Assembly (NCBI GenBank): GCA_947446625.1
Contig: CANFIE010000212.1
Coordinates: 1-6,895 of the forward strand
Reading direction: 5' to 3'
From: Acetobacteraceae bacterium
GTDB taxonomy: Bacteria > Pseudomonadota > Alphaproteobacteria > Acetobacterales > Acetobacteraceae
DNA: 6,895 bases
Below are positions 1-5,443 of the stretch, one piece after another. Position 1 is the stretch's first letter; every line of letters starts with the position of its first letter. Below the pieces are notes generated by a model. That model saw nothing but the letters and a program-made list of their open reading frames with translations. It was not told the origin of the DNA and ran no database searches. A program made the translations under genes and the position numbers.

Positions 1-1213
1 CATGCAGGTCATACATCTGCTGCCCAAGCTGGGCGCGGCAGGCATCGCCCGCGGGGCCGGCGGCTTCGATTTCGGGCGGAATGCCGGCGCGCTGGCGGAT
101 GGCCTTGGCGGCATGGCCCATGGCGAAGTGCGAGACCTGCTCGGTGATGGGATGGCGTTCGGCGGCGTAGGCGTTGAGGATGCTCTCGGGCGCCCAGCCG
201 TTGAGATGCGCAGCCAGCAGCCAGGAGAGGTTGGTGGCATCGGCGATGCCGGCATTCATGCCGTAGCCGCCATAGGGCACCCAGATATGGGCGGCGTCTC
301 CGGCCAGGAAGACGCGGCCTTCGCGCAGCTTGTCGGCCACCAGGCGGCGGCCGATCCAGTCCTCGTTCGACAGCATCTCGTATTCGAAATCCGGGCCGAC
401 ACCGAGGATGGCGCGTAGCGAGGCGTCGCGGTCCATGGCGTCGAAATCGGTTTCGTCGGCGTAGAAGTAGTTGTGGACCAGGAAGGTATCCACGCCATTG
501 ATGGCGATGGTGTTGCCGCAGCGGCGCGGGTTCATGCTCAGCGTCATCCAGCTGCGGTCGTGCTGCAGCAGGGCGTGCAGGCCGGGGGCGCGGATATAGG
601 TGGATTGCACGCGCTGAACCACGGCGTCTCCCACCATGCTGCCGCCGATGGTACGGCGGACCATGGAGCGGCCGCCGTCACAGCCCACCAGATAGGCGGC
701 GCGGATGGTTTGGGTTTCGCCGGTGGAGAGGTTCTTCAGTGTTGCGGTAACGCCGGTTGCGTCCTGGGTGAAGTGCTCCAGGCTGGTGCGGTGCAGCAGG
801 GTGAGGTTGGGCGTGGCCTCGGCGAATTCCTGCAACATGGGTTCCAGGAAGATCTGGTTGATGCGGTGCGGCGGCTCGGGCGTGGGCCAAGTGGTATCGG
901 GGCCGGGAGCGGTGCCGCGCAGCGCCCGGGCTGGAATGGGAATGCGCGAGAGTTCCGGCCCCACCACCGTGGTGCGGAAGCAGACATCATGCGGGTGGTC
1001 ATGCGGCAGACCGGCATCGCGCACGGCATCGGCAATGCCGAGGCGGCGGAAATATTCCATGCTGCGGGCCGAGACGTGGTTGCATTTGGGGCTGGGCGCT
1101 TCCCGCGGCGCGCGGCTTTCCACCACCGTGACGGCGACGCCGCGCTGGGCGAGGTCCATGGCCAGAACCAGGCCCACCGGGCCGCCGCCCGCCACCAGAA
1201 CGCTTGTTTGCAT
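1..1213 (-). CDS. FAD-dependent aromatic-type monooxygenase, 3' partial (C-terminus beyond window)
   Basis: This is probably a cytosolic flavoprotein hydroxylase of the phenol hydroxylase/TfdB/MhpA type, which uses NAD(P)H and O2 to hydroxylate an aromatic or similar ring. 404 residues are visible and no stop occurs before the window edge. Visible motifs are a Rossmann FAD site AGGGPVG (residues 8-14) with acidic E32 ending the second strand, the DG motif CDGGRS (178-183), and the GD motif LAGDAAH (D306) followed by GYGMNAGIADATNLSWLL, which contacts the flavin. Family members are usually about 500-600 residues, so a C-terminal part is missing. The ATG at 1213 is chosen because the Rossmann strand begins at once and AGGGAAG lies 6 nt upstream (1220-1226). 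The gene is divergent from the GMC gene. Assignment to the family is firm; the substrate is unknown. Confidence 0.92.
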   Translation of the reverse strand, partial: MQTSVLVAGGGPVGLVLAMDLAQRGVAVTVVESRAPREAPSPKCNHVSARSMEYFRRLGIADAVRDAGLPHDHPHDVCFRTTVVGPELSRIPIPARALRGTAPGPDTTWPTPEPPHRINQIFLEPMLQEFAEATPNLTLLHRTSLEHFTQDATGVTATLKNLSTGETQTIRAAYLVGCDGGRSMVRRTIGGSMVGDAVVQRVQSTYIRAPGLHALLQHDRSWMTLSMNPRRCGNTIAINGVDTFLVHNYFYADETDFDAMDRDASLRAILGVGPDFEYEMLSNEDWIGRRLVADKLREGRVFLAGDAAHIWVPYGGYGMNAGIADATNLSWLLAAHLNGWAPESILNAYAAERHPITEQVSHFAMGHAAKAIRQRAGIPPEIEAAGPAGDACRAQLGQQMYDLH

Positions 1214-1219
1214 GTGCCG

Positions 1220-1226
1220 CTTCCCT
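1220..1226 (-). promoter_or_regulatory. Ribosome binding site of the FAD monooxygenase, partly inside a leader hairpin
   Basis: Read on the minus strand this is AGGGAAG, 6 nt before the ATG at 1213. Its AGGG part (1223-1226) pairs in the hairpin at 1223-1245, so the site could be partly masked in the mRNA. Confidence 0.7.
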
Positions 1227-1245
1227 GGACCGCTTTGCGCCAGGG
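1223..1245 (-). repeat. Inverted repeat / potential leader hairpin upstream of the FAD monooxygenase
   Basis: Arms CCCTGG (1223-1228) and CCAGGG (1240-1245) are perfect complements. Inside them CGC (1231-1233) pairs with GCG (1237-1239) around a TTT loop, giving a 9-bp stem with a 2-nt bulge. On the monooxygenase mRNA it ends about 10 nt before the start codon and overlaps the Shine-Dalgarno sequence. It could be an mRNA hairpin or a protein-binding palindrome; the sequence alone does not decide. Confidence 0.45.
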
Positions 1246-1282
1246 TGCCACTGCCGGCGGTGTGCCGCCAAGCCCCGGCGCG

Positions 1283-1311
1283 TTGAACCTTGTGCCAAGG
1301 GTGGGTAGCGT
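1283..1311 (+). promoter_or_regulatory. Weak sigma70-like promoter candidate for the GMC-GST operon
   Basis: TTGAAC (1283-1288) and TAGCGT (1306-1311) are separated by 17 bp. The first keeps TTGA of the -35 consensus and the second keeps the TA...T of the -10. The palindrome CCTTG-TGC-CAAGG (1288-1300) overlaps the end of the -35 and most of the spacer, where a bound protein could control it. The match is poor at the -10, so this is only a candidate. Confidence 0.25.
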
Positions 1312-1334
1312 TGCGGCAACAACGGGAAGCGACC

Positions 1335-2939
1335 ATGGCGGACGATGTGCGGTACGACTACGTGGTGGTTGGCGGTGGCTCGGCCGGCGCCACGCTGGCG
1401 GCCCGGTTGAGCGAGGATGCGCGGCTGCAGGTGCTGCTGCTGGAAGCCGGGCGGGCGAGCCACCCGGTGTCTCGGCTGCCGGTGAGCTTTGGGCTGCTGA
1501 TCCACAATGCCGCGGCGAATTGGCTGTATCGGAGCGACCCCGAGAAGCAGACGGCGATGCGCGAGATTCCGGTGCCGCGCGGCAAGCTGCTGGGTGGGTC
1601 GTCGGCCATCAATGGGCTGGTGTATGTGCGCGGCCAACCGCAGGACTACGACACCTGGGCGCAGATGGGCTGCCGCGGCTGGAACTGGGAGCAGCTTGCC
1701 CCGGTGTTCCGCCGCATGGAGCATTACGAAGGCCCGCAGAGCGGCGAGCGCGGCGAGGATGGGCCGCTGCGGGTTTCCGAGGTGCCGGACCGGAACCCGC
1801 TGTACGACGCCATCAAGCAGGCGGCGGTGGCGGCGGGGTACAAGATCAACCCCGACTACAACTCCCCCGACCAGGATGGCATTGGCACCACGCAGACCAC
1901 CATCAGCCGGGGGCGGCGGCAGTCCACGCATGAAGCCTATCTGAAGCCGGCGATGGCCCGCGCCAACCTGCATGTGGTGACGGAGGCGCAGACCGAGCGC
2001 CTGCTGCTTGAGGGCAAGCGCTGCTTGGGGGTGGAATACACCCGGCGGGGCGAGCGCGTGCAGGTGCGCGCTGGGCGCGAGGTGGTGCTGTGCGCAGGTG
2101 GCGTGGCCAGCCCGCAGCTGCTGGAGCTTTCCGGCATTGGCCGGCCGGATGTACTGGCTGAGCATGGCATTGCCGTGCAGCACGCCCTGCCGGCGGTGGG
2201 CGAGAATTTCCGCGACCACATCAATGCCCGCATCCAGTGGCGCATTACTGACCGCAGCGTTTCCTACAACCACATGGCGCGGGGCTGGCGCATGGGGCAG
2301 GAGGTGCTGAAGTACATCACCAAGGGCACCGGCTTCCTCAGCCTGCCTTCGGCGCCGCTGGTGGCGTTTTTGAAGACGCGACGCGACATGGAGACGCCGG
2401 ATGTGCAGATGCACCTGGTGCCCTATGCGGTGAAGAACCCCAAGCTGCGGCAGTTGCATCCGTTTCCGGCGATGACGGTGAGCTGCTATCAGCTACGGCC
2501 GGAGAGCCTGGGTTCCATCCATATCCGTAGCGCCGATGTGCGGGTGCAGCCGGCCATTCGCTTCAACTTTTTGGCCGACAGGATCGACCAGATGGCGATG
2601 AGCGAGGGCTTCCGCATGATGCGGCGGATTGTGGAGGCGCAGCCGTTGGATGCCTTCCGGGGCGATGAGTATTCGCCAGGCAAAGGCGTGAGCACGGAGG
2701 CGGAGATCTTGGATTATATCCGCGCCAATTCGGAAACCGCGTATCATCCCATCGGCACCTGCCGCATGGGGCCAGAGGGAGCGAATACCGTGGTGGATGA
2801 ACAATTGCGCGTGCATGGCCTGGCTGGGCTGCGCGTGGCCGATGCCTCGATTTTCCCAACCATGCCGTCGGGCAACACCAATGCGCCGAGCATCATGGTG
2901 GGCGAGAAGGCGGCTGAGCTGTTGCGGAGCGCGGCATGA
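1335..2939 (+). CDS. GMC-family FAD-dependent oxidoreductase (choline dehydrogenase-like alcohol dehydrogenase)
   Basis: This 534-residue protein is of the length usual for bacterial choline dehydrogenase/AlkJ-like GMC enzymes, which oxidise an alcohol to an aldehyde using bound FAD. Visible features in order are the N-terminal FAD site VVVGGGSAGATLAARL (from residue 10), GMC signature 1 around GKLLGGSSAINGLVYVRG (83-100), signature 2 CAGGVASPQLLELSGIG (253-269), and the C-terminal catalytic block with H471 in YHPIGTCRMG and N516 in SGNTNAPS, the His-Asn pair of BetA-like enzymes. The ATG at 1335 is preceded by GGGAAG (1324-1329) at 5 nt spacing. The stop overlaps the next gene's start (ATGA), so GMC and GST are probably cotranslated. 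GMC enzymes act on many alcohols, so BetA function cannot be assumed, especially as no betaine aldehyde dehydrogenase or BetI lies nearby. Confidence 0.95.
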   Translation: MADDVRYDYVVVGGGSAGATLAARLSEDARLQVLLLEAGRASHPVSRLPVSFGLLIHNAAANWLYRSDPEKQTAMREIPVPRGKLLGGSSAINGLVYVRGQPQDYDTWAQMGCRGWNWEQLAPVFRRMEHYEGPQSGERGEDGPLRVSEVPDRNPLYDAIKQAAVAAGYKINPDYNSPDQDGIGTTQTTISRGRRQSTHEAYLKPAMARANLHVVTEAQTERLLLEGKRCLGVEYTRRGERVQVRAGREVVLCAGGVASPQLLELSGIGRPDVLAEHGIAVQHALPAVGENFRDHINARIQWRITDRSVSYNHMARGWRMGQEVLKYITKGTGFLSLPSAPLVAFLKTRRDMETPDVQMHLVPYAVKNPKLRQLHPFPAMTVSCYQLRPESLGSIHIRSADVRVQPAIRFNFLADRIDQMAMSEGFRMMRRIVEAQPLDAFRGDEYSPGKGVSTEAEILDYIRANSETAYHPIGTCRMGPEGANTVVDEQLRVHGLAGLRVADASIFPTMPSGNTNAPSIMVGEKAAELLRSAA

Positions 2940-3589
2940 GCGAGGAGCAATTCACGCTGTATGGCAGCTTCACCAGCTCCTCCAGCTACAAGCCCATGCT
3001 TTATCTGGCGCTGAGTGGGCTGCCGTTCAGCTTCCGCACCGTGAACCTGAAGAATGGCGTGCAGCGGCAGCCGGAATACCTGGCGGTGAACCGCTATGGC
3101 CAGGTGCCGGCGCTGCGGCACCGGGGGCTGACCATTGTGCAGTCCAATGTGGTGCTGGATTATCTGGCGCGCACCACCGGGATTTTCGCCGGCGCCACCG
3201 AGCAGGAGCAATGGACCGCGCGCGAGTGGCTGAGTTGGGAGGCGGACAACATCACCAACGTGGCCAAGGTGAGGCACTACAGCCGGTTTCGTACCGTGGA
3301 GCCGGCGGTGATGGCGTATTTCCGCCCGCTGGCCGAGGCCGCCATTGCCTTTGTGGACCGCAGCCTGGAGGGCCGCGAATGGCTGGTAGGCAGCGGCCCC
3401 ACCATTGCCGATATCGGCTGCTGGGGCCGCATGGTGTTCATGGCCGAGGGCGGGCTGGAGATTGAGCGCTGGCCGAATGTGCTGGCCTGGAGCCAAAGGC
3501 TGAAGGCCATGCCGGGCTTCGCGCTGCCCTATGATTTGATTCCGAAGAAGGACGCCGAGTTTCTTGGAGAGTTTGATCGTCGCCGGTGA
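2936..3589 (+). CDS. Glutathione S-transferase family protein
   Basis: This 217-residue cytosolic protein has the two-domain GST layout. The N-terminal thioredoxin-like half (about 5-80) starts LYGSFTSSSSYKPMLYLAL, where a Ser near 14-16 is in the place of the usual catalytic Ser or Cys. It continues with the cis-proline motif GQVPAL (P58) and QSNVVLDYL (69-77), where Q69-S70 stands at the glutathione gamma-glutamyl site usually written E-S. The helical C-terminal half contains the N-capping motif PTIADI (155-160). The start overlaps the GMC stop by 4 nt, with GGAG (2926-2929) 6 nt upstream. The last codons (DRRR, stop) lie within a hairpin stem. The fold is well supported; activity (conjugation, isomerase or ether cleavage) is not determined, though pairing with an alcohol dehydrogenase suggests a catabolic role. 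Confidence 0.88.
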   Translation: MSEEQFTLYGSFTSSSSYKPMLYLALSGLPFSFRTVNLKNGVQRQPEYLAVNRYGQVPALRHRGLTIVQSNVVLDYLARTTGIFAGATEQEQWTAREWLSWEADNITNVAKVRHYSRFRTVEPAVMAYFRPLAEAAIAFVDRSLEGREWLVGSGPTIADIGCWGRMVFMAEGGLEIERWPNVLAWSQRLKAMPGFALPYDLIPKKDAEFLGEFDRRR

Positions 3590-3606
3590 TTCCACCGGCG
3601 ACGATC
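3575..3606. terminator. Perfect 14-bp hairpin between convergent operons (bidirectional terminator candidate)
   Basis: GATCGTCGCCGGTG (3575-3588) is exactly complementary to CACCGGCGACGATC (3593-3606) with the 4-nt loop ATTC. It sits between the GST (plus) and Bug (minus) genes, where both transcripts end, and its left arm encodes the last GST residues and part of the stop codon. No T-tract follows on either strand, so it may work with Rho, slow polymerase, or protect the 3' ends of both mRNAs rather than act as a classic intrinsic terminator. Confidence 0.75.
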
Positions 3607-3611
3607 AGGCG

Positions 3612-4571
3612 CTAATCGGGCTTGATGCCGGCGGCGCGGACAACCTCGGTCCAGGCGGTGATTTCCTGGCGCAGCCTGGCCGTGACCGTGGCTGGGCTGG
3701 TGTAGATGACGAAGGTGCCGCTGTCGGCGGCGCGCTGCTGTACGGCGGGTTGCGCCAGCACCGCCTGCAATTCGCGGTTCAGCCGGGTCTGCACCGCTTC
3801 CGGCGTGCGGGCCGGGGCATAGAGCGCGTACCAGACATTCACCGGAAAATCGCTGAGTCCGGCTTCGGTGAGCGAGGGCACATCCGGCATGGCGGGGTGG
3901 CGTTGCAGCCCGGTGGTGCACAGGGCACGCAGCCGATTGTCGCGGATGAAGGGGATCACCGGCGGCGGGCTGTTCATGTAGAATTGGATGCGACCACTGA
4001 GCAGGTCGGAGATGGTCTCGCCCGTGCCACGATAGGGGATGTGGACGAGATCGATACCCGTGCGCAGCTTGAGCAATTCAGTACCCAGGTGGTGCAGGCT
4101 ACCATTGCCGGCGCTGGCGTAGTTCAACTGGCCGGGGCGGGTTTTGGCGTAGGCGACGAACTCCTGCATCGACTGCACCGGCACGCTGGGATGCACCATC
4201 ATCACCTGCGCGGTGTCGGTGATCTGGCCGATGGGGGCGTAGTCCTGCACCGGGTCAAGCTCGGCGGTGCCCATCACGGCGGGGTGGCCGGTCATGGCGC
4301 CGGAATAGCCCACCATCAGCGTGTGGCCATCGGCCCGGGCCCGCTTGGTGGCCAGCATGCCCACCATGTTGTTGCCGCCTGAGCGGTTTTCCACCACCAC
4401 CGGCACACCAAGCCGCTGGCTCAGCGGTTCGCTGACCAGCCGGGCGGAGAAATCCGTGCCGCCGCCGGCCGGGGAGGGGACGATGATGGTGATGGGGCGG
4501 TCGGGCCGCCATTCACCCTGGGCCAGTGCTGGCGTGGCCAGCAGCGCACCCAGCAGGCCACGCCGGCGCAT
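3612..4571 (-). CDS. Bug-family (tripartite tricarboxylate receptor) periplasmic solute-binding protein
   Basis: This 319-residue exported binding protein is of usual Bug length. Bug proteins capture carboxylates or related small molecules in the periplasm, with or without TctA/TctB membrane partners. A short signal peptide is visible: RRR at 2-4, hydrophobic stretch 5-16, probable cleavage after ALA (15-17) before Q18. The RRGLL start resembles a weak Tat motif. Family marks are ITIIVPSPAGGGTD (28-40), VPVVVENRSGGNN (56-68), LNYASAGNGSLHHLG (149-163), IPYRG (178-182), and MPDVPSLTEAG (228-238). The C-terminus ends VVRAAGIKPD, as is common in the family. The start shares one base with the upstream SDR stop (TGATG), so the two are likely translationally coupled. 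No TctAB genes are in the window. The ligand is unknown. Confidence 0.95.
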   Translation of the reverse strand: MRRRGLLGALLATPALAQGEWRPDRPITIIVPSPAGGGTDFSARLVSEPLSQRLGVPVVVENRSGGNNMVGMLATKRARADGHTLMVGYSGAMTGHPAVMGTAELDPVQDYAPIGQITDTAQVMMVHPSVPVQSMQEFVAYAKTRPGQLNYASAGNGSLHHLGTELLKLRTGIDLVHIPYRGTGETISDLLSGRIQFYMNSPPPVIPFIRDNRLRALCTTGLQRHPAMPDVPSLTEAGLSDFPVNVWYALYAPARTPEAVQTRLNRELQAVLAQPAVQQRAADSGTFVIYTSPATVTARLRQEITAWTEVVRAAGIKPD

Positions 4572-5374
4572 CAGGTGGCGCCCTTGGCGGAGATGCCGCC
4601 GTCGACAATGATCTCGGTGCCGTTGACGTAGTGGCCTTCGTCACTGACCAGGTAGAGCACGGCATGGGCAATGTCCCAGCCCGTGCCCATTTTGCCGGTG
4701 GGCACCATGGCGTCGCGCTTGGCCACCAGGGTCTCGGCATCATTGCTGCCAAGCTGCCGCAGCAGGCGCACTTCCACCAGCGGGGTGTGCATCAGCCCCG
4801 GCACCACGGTGTTGCAGCGAATGCCGTGCTTGGCATAGGCCATGGCGACGCTTTTGCTGAAGGCGATGACGCCCGCCTTGCTGGCGCTATAGGCCACATG
4901 GGTGCGGTCGGCACCCATGCGCAGCCCGGCGATGCTGCTGAGATTGACGATGGCGCCAGACTTCTGCGCTTCCATGATGGGCAGCACGTATTTGCAGCCG
5001 AGGAATGGCGTTTTCAGGTTGAAGTCGATCTGGCGGTCCCAGACATCCTCGGCCATGGTCACCGGGCTGCCGGGGTGGCTGCCGCCGACATTGTTCACCA
5101 GAATGTCGATGCGGCCGAACTTGGCCAAGCAGTCTGCCACCATGGCTTCCACCGCGGCGGCGTCGAGCATGTCGCACAGCATCGCCACGGCGGTATTGCC
5201 TTCCTCGGCGATGAAGCGGCGGGTTTCCTCCAGCGCCTCGGCGTTGATGTCGGTGATGAAGACACTGGCGCCCTGGCGGGCCAGCAGCACCGCGGTGGCG
5301 CGCCCATTGCCCCAGCCGGGCCCCACCGAGCCAGCGCCCGTGACGATTGCGACCTTGCCATCCAACCTGAACAT
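4571..5374 (-). CDS. SDR-family NAD(P)-dependent oxidoreductase
   Basis: This 267-residue classical short-chain dehydrogenase/reductase interconverts an alcohol and a carbonyl in the cytosol. The cofactor site is TGAGS (12-16) followed by VGPGW and then GNGRA (22-26), so the usual TGxxxGxG is enlarged by about five residues. D42 after the second strand (ITDIN) suggests NAD(H) preference. NNVG (94-97) replaces NNAG. The catalytic set is N119, S147, Y162 and K166 (YSASK), with VVPG at 190-193. An in-frame ATG exists 27 nt upstream (5401), but AAGGGGA (5382-5388) lies 7 nt before the ATG at 5374 and the Rossmann strand follows directly, so 5374 is chosen. It is first in a two-gene operon with the Bug gene and divergent from the cupin-like gene. 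The substrate is not known. Confidence 0.94.
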   Translation of the reverse strand: MFRLDGKVAIVTGAGSVGPGWGNGRATAVLLARQGASVFITDINAEALEETRRFIAEEGNTAVAMLCDMLDAAAVEAMVADCLAKFGRIDILVNNVGGSHPGSPVTMAEDVWDRQIDFNLKTPFLGCKYVLPIMEAQKSGAIVNLSSIAGLRMGADRTHVAYSASKAGVIAFSKSVAMAYAKHGIRCNTVVPGLMHTPLVEVRLLRQLGSNDAETLVAKRDAMVPTGKMGTGWDIAHAVLYLVSDEGHYVNGTEIIVDGGISAKGAT

Positions 5375-5381
5375 GGTCCGT

Positions 5382-5388
5382 TCCCCTT
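5382..5388 (-). promoter_or_regulatory. Ribosome binding site that fixes the SDR start
   Basis: On the minus strand it reads AAGGGGA, 7 nt before the ATG at 5374. It would be internal to a protein started at 5401, which argues against that longer form. It overlaps the left arm of the inverted repeat at 5384-5404. Confidence 0.7.
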
Positions 5389-5404
5389 GCTTGTGGTGCA
5401 AGGG
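5384..5404. repeat. Inverted repeat CCCTTGC-N7-GCAAGGG, operator candidate
   Basis: Two perfect 7-bp arms (5384-5390 and 5398-5404) flank the 7-bp loop TTGTGGT, in the middle of the divergent region. The inner part CTTG-TGGTG-CAAG resembles CTTG-TGC-CAAG at 1289-1299 in the other divergent region. Position and symmetry fit a dimeric regulator site; it could also form an mRNA hairpin masking the SDR ribosome binding site. Confidence 0.45.
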
Positions 5405-5443
5405 CTAGCAGGGCAAATTGGCGCGGTCGAGAGGGAGTTGGCG

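Larger units (their letters stand above)
1214..1334. promoter_or_regulatory. Divergent intergenic region between the FAD monooxygenase and the GMC dehydrogenase
   Basis: The 121 bp between two divergent start codons must contain the 5' signals of both operons. It holds four inverted repeats: the leader hairpin at 1223-1245, GGCGG-TGTG-CCGCC at 1256-1269, CCTTG-TGC-CAAGG at 1288-1300, and GTTG-CGG-CAAC at 1310-1320. Such density in a short divergent region fits regulator binding, but no regulator gene is in the window and GC-rich DNA makes short palindromes common. Confidence 0.6.
5375..5443. promoter_or_regulatory. Divergent intergenic region between the SDR and cupin-like genes
   Basis: The 69 bp between two divergent start codons is so short that the two promoters must overlap or extend into coding sequence. 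It contains the inverted repeat at 5384-5404 and the ribosome binding sites of both genes (5382-5388 minus; GAGGGAG at 5431-5437 plus). A very weak promoter-like pair for the plus gene, TTGTGG (5391) and CAAATT (5414) with 17 bp between, is not convincing. Confidence 0.5.

Noticed and set aside
1290..1334. GMC start at the upstream TTG (1290)
   Set aside because: The extra 15 residues lie in the divergent regulatory region and precede a well-placed GGGAAG and ATG at 1335.
473..1933. Long open frame on the plus strand across the monooxygenase start, intergenic region and GMC gene
   Set aside because: It runs antisense to the FAD monooxygenase and out of frame through the GMC gene; the composition is Gly/Ala/Arg-rich without motifs.
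999..2459. Long open frame on the minus strand across the GMC gene (486 codons)
   Set aside because: It is antisense to a clear GMC dehydrogenase with all signatures. Its product is His/Arg/Gln-rich low-complexity sequence with no recognisable motif, as expected for a GC-rich shadow frame.
1335..2939. Naming the GMC gene betA (choline dehydrogenase)
   Set aside because: The His-Asn pair and length fit, but many GMC alcohol dehydrogenases share them, and no betB, betI or choline transporter is nearby.
2744..3595. Minus-strand open frame antisense to the GST gene and the end of GMC
   Set aside because: It covers two genes with clear motifs on the plus strand and shows none of its own.
3564..4382. 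Plus-strand open frame antisense to the Bug gene
   Set aside because: The opposite strand encodes a complete Bug protein with signal peptide and family motifs; this frame yields Gly/His/Ala-rich sequence.
5375..5401. Longer SDR N-terminus starting at 5401
   Set aside because: The nine extra codons contain the ribosome binding site AAGGGGA for the ATG at 5374, and SDRs normally begin just before the first Rossmann strand.
4526..5443. Upstream extension of the cupin-like gene's frame across the SDR gene
   Set aside because: The frame stays open only because it is antisense to the SDR. The ATG at 5444 with GAGGGAG at the right distance marks the real start.
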